A DNA stretch of 64,000 bases, from the NCBI GenBank assembly GCA_910587445.1, contig CAJULE010000002.1, positions 52,682-116,681 on the forward strand, in the 5' to 3' direction. How positions within the stretch are numbered: the first letter of the stretch is position 1; every line of letters begins with the position of its first letter. Shown here in pieces: positions 53,367 through 62,434 of this stretch. The position numbers and the translations under genes are program-made. The stretch comes from an uncultured Christensenellaceae bacterium (lineage in GTDB: Bacteria; Bacillota; Clostridia; Christensenellales; Pumilibacteraceae). The notes beneath the pieces are model-generated. The model saw only the letters and a program-made list of their open reading frames with translations. It made no database searches and was not told the DNA's origin.

Positions 53367-54935
53367 ATGGCAAAATACGTATTCATAACCGGAGGAGTTG
53401 CGTCGGGACTCGGCAAAGGCATAACGGCGGCGTCGCTCGGAAGACTTTTGAAGGCTCGCGGATACAACGTCACGCTTCGCAAGTTCGATCCGTATTATAA
53501 TGTGGATTCCTCCAATCTCAGCCCGTATCAGCACGGTGAAATTTTCGTTACGGAGGACGGCGCCGAGTGCGACCTCGTAATAGGGCATTACGAGCGTTTC
53601 GTCGATGAAAATCTGAACTCGGATTGCGACATAACGTCGGGAAAGATATACAGCGCCGTCATCGACAACGAAAGAAACGGCGTCTATAACGGCAGTACGG
53701 TCCAAGTCGTTCCGCACATAACGGACGAAATTAAACGCCGCATAAGGCTTTCCAAGCCCGATGCCGACATAGTCATCGTGGAAATAGGCGGGACGGTCGG
53801 CGATATAGAATGTCATCCGTTTTTGGAGGCTATAAGGCAATGCCGCAGGGATCTCGGCAAAAACAACGCCGTATATATTCACGTTACGCTCGTGCCGTAC
53901 ATAGAAGTCAGCCACGAGCAAAAGACGAAGCCCACACAGCATTCGGTCAAGGAACTTCAGAATCTCGGTATCCAGCCCGATGTGATCGTTTGCCGCTCCG
54001 ACTACGAAATAGACGCAAGCAGTAAAAGCAAGATGTCCCTTTTCTGTAATGTCGAAAAGGACTGTATCCTTCAAAGCCTTACGACGGATAACATCTACGA
54101 AGTGCCGCTTAGGCTCGAGGAACAGGGACTTGCCGGCGTAGTTCTCAGAAAGCTCAAGCTCGAGGACAGAGAGCCCGATTTGTCCGCCCAGATCGCTTTT
54201 TACGAAAAGAAAGAAGAGCTCGCGCGTCGTAAGGGCGGACTTAAGATAGCCGTGCTCGGTAAGTACGTCGAAAAGCACGATGCGTACATTTCGCTCAAAG
54301 AGGCTATAAACCACAGTTCGATTGCCATGGACGAGAAGGTGTCGGTAAGCTGGCTGTCGTCGGAGCGTATCGATAAAAACCTTAATCGTCTTTCCGACTT
54401 CGACGGTGTAATAATTCCCGCCGGATTCGGTGTGCGCGGTTTCGACGGTAAGGTCGCCGCAGCTCGTTATGTACGCGAAAACGGTATTCCCGCGCTCATG
54501 ATCGGTCTCGGCGCACAAGCGGCGCTTGTCGAATTTGCGCGTGACGTGCTCGGAAAGAGCGAGGCGAGCAGTACGGAATTTGCGCCCGATACGCCTGATC
54601 CCGTCGTTAAATCGCTTAGCGAAGTGCCCACATTCCGTACGGGAGCAAAAGTTTGCAAGATCGTTCGCGGAAGTCTGCTCGAAAAAATTTATTCGTCGGC
54701 GTCTGTTAAGGAACGTCACCGTCACAAGTACGATTTTAACGGTGACTATGCAGAGGAATTTGCCGCTCACGGTCTTAAGTTCGACGGCTACGGTTTGGAC
54801 GGCGCGGTGCCCGAGGCGTTCGAGCTCGAGGGAAACAAGTTCTTCGTCGGAGTTGTGTTCAGACCCGAGTTTATCTCGCGCCCCGAGCGCCCTCATCCGC
54901 TCATAACCGCATTCTTAAAGTCCTGCGGAAAGTAA
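53367..54935 (+). CDS. pyrG: CTP synthase homologue with lost glutaminase residues
   Basis: A 522-residue PyrG homologue (usual about 535-545). The synthetase domain is recognisable: TGGVASGLGKG, KFDPYYNVD, HGEIFVTEDGAE, GGTVGDIE, KTKPTQHSVKEL and CRSDYEI. The class I glutaminase domain is defective on inspection. The nucleophile motif GICLGMQ reads MIGLGAQ (G380 at the position of E. coli C379), the HPEF histidine is R499 (RPEF), the oxyanion PGGFG is PAGFG, and a segment of about 15 residues containing the GGTMRLG lid is missing. In the synthetase domain the Mg-ligand D72 of E. coli aligns with V71. It is therefore at best ammonia-dependent, possibly a pseudoenzyme. Coupled to the HEPN gene upstream; terminator downstream. 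Confidence 0.85.
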   Translation: MAKYVFITGGVASGLGKGITAASLGRLLKARGYNVTLRKFDPYYNVDSSNLSPYQHGEIFVTEDGAECDLVIGHYERFVDENLNSDCDITSGKIYSAVIDNERNGVYNGSTVQVVPHITDEIKRRIRLSKPDADIVIVEIGGTVGDIECHPFLEAIRQCRRDLGKNNAVYIHVTLVPYIEVSHEQKTKPTQHSVKELQNLGIQPDVIVCRSDYEIDASSKSKMSLFCNVEKDCILQSLTTDNIYEVPLRLEEQGLAGVVLRKLKLEDREPDLSAQIAFYEKKEELARRKGGLKIAVLGKYVEKHDAYISLKEAINHSSIAMDEKVSVSWLSSERIDKNLNRLSDFDGVIIPAGFGVRGFDGKVAAARYVRENGIPALMIGLGAQAALVEFARDVLGKSEASSTEFAPDTPDPVVKSLSEVPTFRTGAKVCKIVRGSLLEKIYSSASVKERHRHKYDFNGDYAEEFAAHGLKFDGYGLDGAVPEAFELEGNKFFVGVVFRPEFISRPERPHPLITAFLKSCGK

Positions 54936-54957
54936 TTACACAGTAAAATTCGTATAA

Positions 54958-54990
54958 GAAAAGCCTCGGTTGTTCCGAGGCTTTTAAGCT
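54958..54990. terminator. Bidirectional intrinsic terminator between pyrG and purA
   Basis: AAAAGCCTCGG (54959-54969) and CCGAGGCTTTT (54975-54985) form an 11-base-pair stem around TTGTT, with T and A tracts on either side; it serves both convergent genes. Confidence 0.9.
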
Positions 54991-54998
54991 GTTTCGTT

Positions 54999-56270
54999 TT
55001 ATCTGTAGATACATTGGTTTCTGTCGGGACCTACGCCTATCATGGAAATTCGGCAGCCGATCTGTTTTTCGATATACTCGATATATTTTTTTGCGTTTTC
55101 GGGCAGATCTTCGTATTTTTTTATGCCGCTTATGTCTTTGTCGAAGCCGGCGAGCGTCTCGTATACGGGCTTGCAGTCGGCAAGTTCGTCTATGTCGGCG
55201 GGGAAGTGCTCCGTAAGTTTTTTGCTTGTTTTGTAAGCCACGCAAACTTTAAGTTCCTTGAGTCCCGAGAGCGTATCGAGCTTGTTTAGCGCAATGCTTG
55301 TAAGCCCGTTTACTCTCACGGCATAGCGAAGTATCACGCAGTCGAGCCAGCCGCACCGTCTCGGGCGTCCCGTGACCGTGCCGAACTCAGCGCCCACGCG
55401 GCGTATCGTCTCTCCGATTTCGTCGTCGAGCTCGGTGGGGAAAGGTCCCTTGCCCACGCGCGTAGTGTACGCCTTTGCAATGCCTATACATTCGTCGATT
55501 GCCGTGGGTCCTATGCCTGCGCCTATGCAGAAGCCTCCGCTTATGGGGTGCGAGCTCGTTACATACGGATAAGTGCCATAGCTAAGGTCGAGCAGCGTTC
55601 CCTGAGCGCCTTCGAGAAGTACGCTTTTTCCGCCCTTGACAGCTTCGTAAACGAGTACGCTCGTATCGCATACATACTGCTTAAGCAGCTCGGCGTATGC
55701 TTTATACTCGTCGAATATTGCCTGAGCGTCGAGTGCTTCTCCTCCGTATACGGATGTTATGATCTTGTTTTTTACGGCGACGCGGTCGAATAGTTTTGCT
55801 TTGAAGATATCGGGGTGGATAAAATCATACATTCTTATGCCGCTGCGTTCTGCTCTGTCTGTATAGCATGGACCTATGCCGCGTCCAGTAGTCCCTATGT
55901 CTTTGCCGCCGCGAGCTTTTTCGCTCAGCGCGTCGAGCATAAGGTGATAGGGCAGAATGACGTGCGCGCGCTCGTCTATGTGAAGTCTGTCTATTTTCAC
56001 GCCTTTCTTTGTGACGTCGGCAAGCTCGGCAAGGAGCGCCTTTGGATCTATGACCACGCCGCCCGCAATAATGCAGTCGCAATTCGGGTAAAGAATGCCG
56101 CTCGGTACAAGTCTGAGCTTGTATGTTTCGCCGCCGCTTACTACGGTGTGTCCCGCGTTATTGCCTCCTTGCGCGCGAACCACCATATCGGCTCCTGCGG
56201 CAAGAATATCTATGACCTTGCCTTTACCTTCGTCGCCCCATTGGGTTCCCACAAGTGCTACGGTAGCCAT
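54999..56270 (-). CDS. purA: Adenylosuccinate synthetase
   Basis: A 423-residue GTP-dependent enzyme joining aspartate to IMP, the first committed step to AMP. GTQWGDEGKGK at residues 8-18 holds the catalytic Asp and GTP loop, GGNNAGHTVV holds the catalytic His, GTTGRGIGPCYTD follows near 128, and GAQGTLLDLSYGTYPYVTSSH lies near 225. ATG 56270 has GGAGG eight bases upstream; the longer frame to 56357 starts inside the promoter. Confidence 0.97.
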   Translation of the reverse strand: MATVALVGTQWGDEGKGKVIDILAAGADMVVRAQGGNNAGHTVVSGGETYKLRLVPSGILYPNCDCIIAGGVVIDPKALLAELADVTKKGVKIDRLHIDERAHVILPYHLMLDALSEKARGGKDIGTTGRGIGPCYTDRAERSGIRMYDFIHPDIFKAKLFDRVAVKNKIITSVYGGEALDAQAIFDEYKAYAELLKQYVCDTSVLVYEAVKGGKSVLLEGAQGTLLDLSYGTYPYVTSSHPISGGFCIGAGIGPTAIDECIGIAKAYTTRVGKGPFPTELDDEIGETIRRVGAEFGTVTGRPRRCGWLDCVILRYAVRVNGLTSIALNKLDTLSGLKELKVCVAYKTSKKLTEHFPADIDELADCKPVYETLAGFDKDISGIKKYEDLPENAKKYIEYIEKQIGCRISMIGVGPDRNQCIYR

Positions 56271-56328
56271 AATAAATACCTCCGAAAAAGTTGATGCGTT
56301 TGTGTTATTCGAAAGACAACACTTTATA

Positions 56329-56357
56329 AGTATACAACAAATCGAAAAATTAGTCAA
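56329..56357 (-). promoter_or_regulatory. Sigma-A-like promoter for purA
   Basis: On the minus strand TTGACT (56357-56352) and TATACT (56334-56329) are 17 bases apart, giving a leader of about 50 bases. No purine riboswitch is evident. Confidence 0.75.
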
Positions 56358-56410
56358 ACGCTTAGCTTATAAAAAGCCGTTTACGGGCAATCTTTATATT
56401 GTTGTTTTGC

Positions 56411-56439
56411 TTGACCTATTTCGGGCAAAGCTGTAAAAT
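56411..56439 (+). promoter_or_regulatory. Sigma-A-like promoter for the amidohydrolase
   Basis: TTGACC (56411-56416) and TAAAAT (56434-56439) are 17 bases apart; start near 56446. Confidence 0.7.
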
Positions 56440-56485
56440 GTAGTTGTCCGAATATATCGATCTTATAAGCGACGGAGAAGATTAT

Positions 56486-57277
56486 ATGATTATAGATTTT
56501 CACACTCATTGTTTTACCGACGCCCTCGCACCGCGAGCCATGGCGAATTTATCGGCTCATTCGCTTTATCCTCCGCATTATGACGGAACGTTGGGCGGAC
56601 TTAAGTATTCTATGAAAGAGGCTGGCATAGATATATCCGTGATCCTTAACATTGCTACGGCGCCTCATCAGTGCGTTAAGGTCAACGATTGGGCAATAGC
56701 CTCTAATCGAGAGGACGGCATAGTTTCATTCGGCTCGCTGCATCCCGATTATCCGGGTTGGAAAGAAGAGCTTGAAAGACTTAAACGTTCGGGCGTAAAA
56801 GGCGTCAAATTTCATCCGGATTTTCAAGGTTTTTTCGTGGGTGACAAGAAGGCGTACGAGATGTACGAAAAGATTGCGGAAAACGATCTCATAATGGTAT
56901 TTCACTGCGGTCACGACCTCGTAATACGGAAGGAATATATGTGCGAGTCTAAGGCATTTGCCCGTGTGGTAAAGGACTTTCAGGGTGCTGAAATCGTCGG
57001 TGCTCATCTCGGCGGACAGGATATGTGGGACGACGTTTTCGAATATATTGCGCCCCTCGATGTGTATGTCGATACCTCCTTCGGATTTAAGTTTTTGTCT
57101 GCTGCCGACATACGCCGCTTTATCGAGCTTCACGGCGAAGATAAAATTCTTTTCGGTACGGATACGCCGTGGCAAAGGCAGGCTGTCGAAGTCGCCGAAA
57201 TGCGCTCGTTCATAGAGGATAAGATCCTTCTCGAAAAGATTTTTTCGGGGAATGGGAAATCTCTTCTCGGAATTTGA
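56486..57277 (+). CDS. Amidohydrolase-family metal-dependent hydrolase (amidohydrolase 2 type)
   Basis: A 263-residue TIM-barrel hydrolase/decarboxylase-like protein. Metal ligands are visible: H6 and H8 in DFHTH, the KFHPDF strand, H in VFHCGHD, AHLGG and the final Asp in FGTDTPW. ATG 56486 has GGAGAAG upstream, and the promoter position rules out the longer frame. Members of this family hydrolyse or decarboxylate varied small molecules; the substrate cannot be told. Monocistronic. Confidence 0.88.
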   Translation: MIIDFHTHCFTDALAPRAMANLSAHSLYPPHYDGTLGGLKYSMKEAGIDISVILNIATAPHQCVKVNDWAIASNREDGIVSFGSLHPDYPGWKEELERLKRSGVKGVKFHPDFQGFFVGDKKAYEMYEKIAENDLIMVFHCGHDLVIRKEYMCESKAFARVVKDFQGAEIVGAHLGGQDMWDDVFEYIAPLDVYVDTSFGFKFLSAADIRRFIELHGEDKILFGTDTPWQRQAVEVAEMRSFIEDKILLEKIFSGNGKSLLGI

Positions 57278-57284
57278 TATTAAG

Positions 57285-57317
57285 AAAAGGCTTCCGCATC
57301 GGTGCGAAAGCCTTTTT
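57285..57317. terminator. Bidirectional intrinsic terminator
   Basis: AAAAGGCTTcCGCA (57285-57298) pairs with TGCGaAAGCCTTTT (57303-57316) around TCGG; one mismatch. It lies between the convergent amidohydrolase and activase genes. Confidence 0.88.
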
Positions 57318-57326
57318 ACATACTCT

Positions 57327-60300
57327 TTACTGTTGCTCGTCCTTGCTTGCCGCCGCTTCTCGAAGAGTTTCTTCGCCCTCCCGGTGGCAGGTGTTGCAGC
57401 CCACTGCGGGAACAGCCTCGGGCTCGTCATCGACGGGGAGGCTCTTTTTTTCGCCCTTCAGATTGGAGAACGCCACGCTCATCATGAGTTTTATGCGGTT
57501 TATCTGATTGACTTCGCTCGCGCCCGGATCGTAGTCTACTGCAACGATGTTCGCGTTAGGCTCGTGCTTTTTGATGGCTTTCATTACGCCTTTGCCTGTG
57601 ACATGATTGGGCAGGCAGGCGAACGGCTGCATACATATGATGTTGTTTACGCCGCTTTCGATAAGCTCGAGCATTTCCGCGGTAAGGAACCATCCTTCGC
57701 CGCTCATGTTGGCGGGGCTGACTATCTTGTTTGCCTCGCGCGCCATGGGGAAGATGTGGGTGGGTTCGCCGAACTTCGTACCCTTCAAGGCTTTTGCCAT
57801 GGGTTTTCTGAGATGCTCGATAAACCAAATACCGAGCTTTCCGACAATGCTCTTTTTCTTGGACCCGTCGAGTATCTCGTATTTAGTCGTGGAGTTTACA
57901 AGCTGATAAAGGAAGAAATCGGCAAAGTCGGGAACGACCGCTTCGCCGCCTTCGCGCTCTATGAGCCGCACGGCATTGTTGTTTGCGACGGGGTGGAACT
58001 TGACGAGTATTTCGCCGACGATACCGACTTTCGGCCGTACTTCGTCCTTTACGGGAAGAGCGTCGAATTCTTTGACTATCATCGGCACGTATTTCTTGAA
58101 ATTGTTTTTCTTGTTTTTGAGATCCTCGCAAATAATGGCGTTCCATTTTTCGTACAGAGCGTCCGCGCTTCCTTCGGTGACTTCGTAAGGACGGACTTTG
58201 TAAAGACAGCGCATGAGAAGGTCTCCGTACAGCGCTCCGTATACTATCGAAAGTCCGAGCGGAACGGTCAGTTTAAAGCCGGGATTTTTCTCGAGGCCGA
58301 CGGTGTTCATGGAAATGACGGGCACCTGCGCCATATTTGCCTGTCTGAGGGCTTTTCTTAGCAGGGCTATGTAATTTGTCGCCCTGCATCCGCCGCCCGT
58401 CTGCGTGATTATGACGGCGGTACGATTGATGTCGTATTTGCCGCTCTGAAGCGCGTCGACAAGCTGTCCGATGACAAGAATGGTGGGGTAGCAAGCGTCG
58501 TTGTTTACGTACTTAAGGCCGGTCTCTACGGCGTTCGGCGAGTCGGGAAGCACGACGAGATTATAGCCGTACGTGCGCAGAGCCGCTTCGAGAAGCCTTA
58601 AATGTATGGGGGAAATCTGCGGCGCGAGAATGGTGTAATTCGAGCGCATTTCTTTCGTGAAGATCACGCGGCTTTTCGGAAGGGGAACGCTTACGGCGTG
58701 TATGTTTTTGTCTCTGCGCTCGTTGAGCACCGCAATAAGCGAGCGTACTCTTATGCGTGCCGCGCCGAGGTTATTTACCTCGTCGATTTTCAGAACGGTG
58801 TACAGCTTGTTCGCTTCCTCGAGAAGCTCTTGTACTTGGTCTGTTGTTACGGCGTCGAGTCCGCATCCGAACGAGTTGAGCTGCACGAGGTCGAGGTTGT
58901 CCGTCGTGCGCACGAAGTTCGCCGCATTGTATAGGCGGGTATGGTACATCCATTGGTCGACTACGCGAATGGGGCGCGGCACACGGTTTATGTGAGCGAC
59001 GCTGTCCTCGGTGAGCACGGCAAAGCCGTATGAGTTTATCATTTCGGGTATACCGTGATTTATCTCGGGATCGACGTGGTACGGGCGTCCCGCAAGCACT
59101 ATTCCGTGTCCGCCGTTTTCGTTTAACAGTTTAACGACGCGCTCGCCTTCTTTGCGTATGTCGCTTTTAAAGCGTGCGATTTCGGCATAAGCGGCGTGAG
59201 CCGCGGAGGCTATTTCTTTTTTAGGAATGTCGGGCATCTCTTCGCACAGCCTTTCGATCATTCTCTTTGGAGTGGGCAGCGGCAGGAAGGGCGCCATAAA
59301 TTTGACTTTGTTCGCAAACACCTCGTCCATGTTGTTTTTTATGACCTCGGGATATGTGGAAACAATGGGACAGTTGTAGTGATTGCCTGCGTGTTCGTCC
59401 TCGACTTGCTCGTAAGGCAGACAGGGATAGAATATGAAATTTATGCCCTTGTTTACAAGCGCGGTTATATGGCCGTGTACGAGCTTTGCCGGATAGCACA
59501 CCGACTCCGACGGCATGGTGTCTATGCCGAGATTGTAGATTGCTCGAGAGGAGCGGGGGGACAGCTCCACGCGGTATCCGAGCCGAGTGAAGAATGTAAA
59601 CCAGAACGGATAATTTTCGTAGAGGTTCAGTACGCGCGGTATGCCGACCACTCCTCTTTTTGCGTCTTTAAGCTCGAGCGGCTTATAGTAGGCGAACAGT
59701 CTTTTATACTTGTACTCGAAAAGGTTGGGAGGGAGATCCTGCTTTTTCTCTTCCCGTCCCGCTCCACGCTCGCAACGGTTGTTGGTTATAAACTCCCGTC
59801 CGTCGGAAAATTTCGTTATGGTAAGCAAGCAGTGATTTCCGCACTTTTCGCAGCGGCGGCTGCTCTTTTCGGCAGAGAAAGTCTTAAGCTCTTCTGCGCT
59901 CTTAATGCTGCTTTTGGTTCCTTCGACATAATTCTTTTGGCTTATCAGCGCGCAACCGTACGCGCCCATGAGTCCCGCTTGATCGGGGCGGACCACTTCG
60001 CGTCCCGATATGAGCTCGAACGCCCTGAGTACGGATTCGTTGAGGAACGTGCCGCCCTGGACGATGACTTTTTCGCCCATTTCCGAGCTGTCGCGCAATT
60101 TGATTACTTTGAAGAGCGCGTTTTTGACAACGGAATAGGCAAGTCCTGCGGAGATGTCCGCAACGGACGCGCCTTCCTTTTGCGCCTGCTTGACGCGCGA
60201 GTTCATGAACACCGTACAGCGCGAGCCGAGATCGACGGGAGATGCCGACTCGAGCCCTTTAACCGCAAATTCCGCCGCGCTCATGCCGAGGGCGGAAGCA

Positions 60301-61646
60301 AAGGTTTCGATAAACGAGCCGCAACCCGACGAGCACGCTTCGTTAAGCATTATGTCGTGTATAACGCCGTTCTTTATTTTAAGGCATTTCATATCCTGAC
60401 CGCCTATGTCCAGCACGAACTCCACTCCGGGAAGTATTCTGTTGCTGGCGGTCTGGTGTGCCATGGTTTCGATTTCGCCGTCGTCGAGACTGAGCGCCGT
60501 CTTTATGAGCTGTTCGCCGTAACCCGTTACGGTGGCTCGTCCTATGTACGCTTTTTCGGGCAGAAGGGAGTATATCTCCTTGACGACTGCGGTGACCGCG
60601 CTTAAGGGGTCTCCGCTGTTCGAGCCGTACCAGGAGTATAGAAGTCCGCCGTCGGAATCGATCAGCGCGACTTTAGTCGTCGTCGATCCGGCGTCGATTC
60701 CCATAAAGCAAGGACCCTCGTGCTTTTTTATATCGGCAAACTTGATTTTGGTCTTTGCGTGGCGCGCGCGGAAAGCCTCGAGCTCTTCGGGGGAAGAGAA
60801 CAGCGCCGGCAATCTTTCTACTTCTTTGACGTTCAAGGACGACATCGCGTCCACTTTTTTCAAAAGCTCCTTCGACGTAAAAACTTTTTCCGACGAGAAA
60901 GCCGCGCCTATTGCGTTGAATACCTGGGAGTTTTCGGGAAATACCGCAGACTCGGGTTTCAATGTTTCGGTAAACCGCTTTCCGAGCTCGGTCAGGAAGT
61001 GGAGCGGTCCTCCGAGAAAAGCGACGTTTCCCGTAATGGGTTTTCCGCAGGCAAGTCCCGAAATCGTCTGATTTACGACCGACTGAAAGACGGACGCCGC
61101 TATATCGGCTTTCTTTGCGCCGTCGTTTATGAGCGGCTGTATGTCGGATTTTGCGAATACGCCGCAGCGCGAAGCGATGGGATAGATGATCGTGGATTCC
61201 TTTGCAAGCTCGTTGAGACCGGGTGCGTCCGTATTCAAAAGACTTGCCATCTGGTCGATGAACGCGCCCGTGCCGCCCGCGCAGGTACCGTTCATGCGCT
61301 GTTCGAGTCCGCCCTTTAAGTATGTGATCTTCGCGTCTTCGCCGCCGAGCTCTATGGCTACGTCGGTTTGAGGTATGAGCCTTTTTATCGCTTCCACGCC
61401 TGCAATAACTTCCTGGATAAACGGAATGTCCAGCCATTGCGAGACGGATATGCCGCCGCTGCCCGTCACGGAAATCGAAAAGTCATCGTACTTCGAAAGC
61501 ACGGTTTTCAAGACTTTGGCAAGCGTTGCTTTTATGTCGGAGTAGTGCCGCTCATAGCTCGAGTAGACGAGCGTGTCGTTTTTATCAAGTACCGCCGTCT
61601 TTATTGTAGTCGAACCTACGTCGAGACCTATTGAGTATTGCTTCAT
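57327..61646 (-). CDS. Fused 2-hydroxyacyl-CoA dehydratase activase (BcrA/HgdC-type, with DUF2229 and HgdB-like regions)
   Basis: A 1439-residue protein. Two ASKHA activase modules come first: GLDVGSTTIK at residues 7-16 and GIDAGSTTTK near 316. Each has the cysteines that in HgdC-type activases hold a [4Fe-4S] cluster between protomers (C122 in NGTCAGGTGAF and C161 in SRCGVF; NEACSSGCGSF and GSRCTVF in the second). A four-Cys segment follows (RCEKCGNHC...NNRCERG), then a DUF2229-like region (VGIPRVLNLYENYPFW) and a long C-terminal part (SESVCYPAKLVHGH; GGGCRATNYI) related to dehydratase subunits. HgdC activates dehydratases by ATP-driven electron transfer; whether this fusion is a self-contained dehydratase or acts on another protein is unknown. 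No dehydratase operon is adjacent. Oxygen-sensitive chemistry fits an anaerobe. Confidence 0.85.
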   Translation of the reverse strand: MKQYSIGLDVGSTTIKTAVLDKNDTLVYSSYERHYSDIKATLAKVLKTVLSKYDDFSISVTGSGGISVSQWLDIPFIQEVIAGVEAIKRLIPQTDVAIELGGEDAKITYLKGGLEQRMNGTCAGGTGAFIDQMASLLNTDAPGLNELAKESTIIYPIASRCGVFAKSDIQPLINDGAKKADIAASVFQSVVNQTISGLACGKPITGNVAFLGGPLHFLTELGKRFTETLKPESAVFPENSQVFNAIGAAFSSEKVFTSKELLKKVDAMSSLNVKEVERLPALFSSPEELEAFRARHAKTKIKFADIKKHEGPCFMGIDAGSTTTKVALIDSDGGLLYSWYGSNSGDPLSAVTAVVKEIYSLLPEKAYIGRATVTGYGEQLIKTALSLDDGEIETMAHQTASNRILPGVEFVLDIGGQDMKCLKIKNGVIHDIMLNEACSSGCGSFIETFASALGMSAAEFAVKGLESASPVDLGSRCTVFMNSRVKQAQKEGASVADISAGLAYSVVKNALFKVIKLRDSSEMGEKVIVQGGTFLNESVLRAFELISGREVVRPDQAGLMGAYGCALISQKNYVEGTKSSIKSAEELKTFSAEKSSRRCEKCGNHCLLTITKFSDGREFITNNRCERGAGREEKKQDLPPNLFEYKYKRLFAYYKPLELKDAKRGVVGIPRVLNLYENYPFWFTFFTRLGYRVELSPRSSRAIYNLGIDTMPSESVCYPAKLVHGHITALVNKGINFIFYPCLPYEQVEDEHAGNHYNCPIVSTYPEVIKNNMDEVFANKVKFMAPFLPLPTPKRMIERLCEEMPDIPKKEIASAAHAAYAEIARFKSDIRKEGERVVKLLNENGGHGIVLAGRPYHVDPEINHGIPEMINSYGFAVLTEDSVAHINRVPRPIRVVDQWMYHTRLYNAANFVRTTDNLDLVQLNSFGCGLDAVTTDQVQELLEEANKLYTVLKIDEVNNLGAARIRVRSLIAVLNERRDKNIHAVSVPLPKSRVIFTKEMRSNYTILAPQISPIHLRLLEAALRTYGYNLVVLPDSPNAVETGLKYVNNDACYPTILVIGQLVDALQSGKYDINRTAVIITQTGGGCRATNYIALLRKALRQANMAQVPVISMNTVGLEKNPGFKLTVPLGLSIVYGALYGDLLMRCLYKVRPYEVTEGSADALYEKWNAIICEDLKNKKNNFKKYVPMIVKEFDALPVKDEVRPKVGIVGEILVKFHPVANNNAVRLIEREGGEAVVPDFADFFLYQLVNSTTKYEILDGSKKKSIVGKLGIWFIEHLRKPMAKALKGTKFGEPTHIFPMAREANKIVSPANMSGEGWFLTAEMLELIESGVNNIICMQPFACLPNHVTGKGVMKAIKKHEPNANIVAVDYDPGASEVNQINRIKLMMSVAFSNLKGEKKSLPVDDEPEAVPAVGCNTCHREGEETLREAAASKDEQQ

Positions 61647-61683
61647 ATGAGAATTTGCTCCTTTGCCCTACTTTTTCTATTAT

Positions 61684-61712
61684 ATTATAACAGGGCTACG
61701 TAATTTTGTCAA
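61684..61712 (-). promoter_or_regulatory. Perfect consensus, extended -10 promoter for the activase
   Basis: On the minus strand TTGACA (61712-61707) and TATAAT (61689-61684) match consensus exactly with a 17-base spacer, with TGT before the -10. Confidence 0.9.
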
Positions 61713-61772
61713 TTAAACAAAGACGACGATGTTTTTTAAAGATAAAGCGGAAAGAAAATATGTGAAAAAGCC

Positions 61773-61801
61773 TTTACAAAAGCAGACGCTTATGCTACAA
61801 T
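61773..61801 (+). promoter_or_regulatory. Sigma-A-like promoter
   Basis: TTTACA (61773-61778) and TACAAT (61796-61801) are 17 bases apart, 24 bases before the ATG at 61825. Confidence 0.65.
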
Positions 61802-61824
61802 ACAGGCACTACGGAGGTGTGAAT

Positions 61825-62385
61825 ATGATAACGGAAAAAGGCACTATAGAATCCAAAGCGGAATACAAGGTCGTGAACACTGCGGCATTTTCGAAACCTG
61901 TAATAGGTTGGGGAGTGTTGCTCCTTATCGCGGTTGCGGGACTTATCGCCGAAATAGTCGCGGGCGTTATGAAAAGTTCGTGGTACAGCTTGCTTGTGCT
62001 CATATGCTGTTGTCTCGTCATAGCCTCCAGCGCATATCTTGTCGGCATTTATGTCTATATGATATCGAAGAGCCGTAAGGAAGGTAAATGGAATAAAACC
62101 GAATGTTTTGCCGACGGCGCGGTGATGAGCGTATATAATGCGAACGGCGACAAGATAGGCGAAGAAACGGTCAAGTACGATAAGCTCTCCAAACACAAGG
62201 AGTACAAGGAATTTTTCGCACTGTACAACAATTCCGCTCTGATGTATGCTATAGGAAAGGAGGGGCTTTCGTTGGAAGAGCAGAACACTTTGCGCACTAT
62301 TCTCAAGTTGCCGCTCAAAGACGGGGCGAGCGCACAGCTTCCGCCCAAGCTTCAAGTTTCGGGCGGCGATGAAAACGAGCAATGA
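61825..62385 (+). CDS. YcxB-like two-helix membrane protein
   Basis: A 186-residue protein from ATG 61825 with GGAGGTG upstream. Two membrane helices (about residues 28-48 and 54-78) are followed by a cytoplasmic domain (ECFADGAVMSVYNANGDKIGEETVKYDKLSKHKEYKEFFALY, then MYAIGKEGLSLEEQNTL) with the strand pattern of YcxB-like proteins; molecular role unknown. Probably co-transcribed with the next gene, 49 bases downstream. Confidence 0.72.
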   Translation: MITEKGTIESKAEYKVVNTAAFSKPVIGWGVLLLIAVAGLIAEIVAGVMKSSWYSLLVLICCCLVIASSAYLVGIYVYMISKSRKEGKWNKTECFADGAVMSVYNANGDKIGEETVKYDKLSKHKEYKEFFALYNNSALMYAIGKEGLSLEEQNTLRTILKLPLKDGASAQLPPKLQVSGGDENEQ

Positions 62386-62434
62386 GATCGGAGAGCTTTT
62401 CGAGTGCGGTAAGTCGGAATAGCATGGAGGCGGT

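Noticed and set aside
59196..60605. 469-codon plus-strand frame opposite the activase
   Set aside because: Shadow frame; the minus-strand gene has clear motifs and a perfect promoter.
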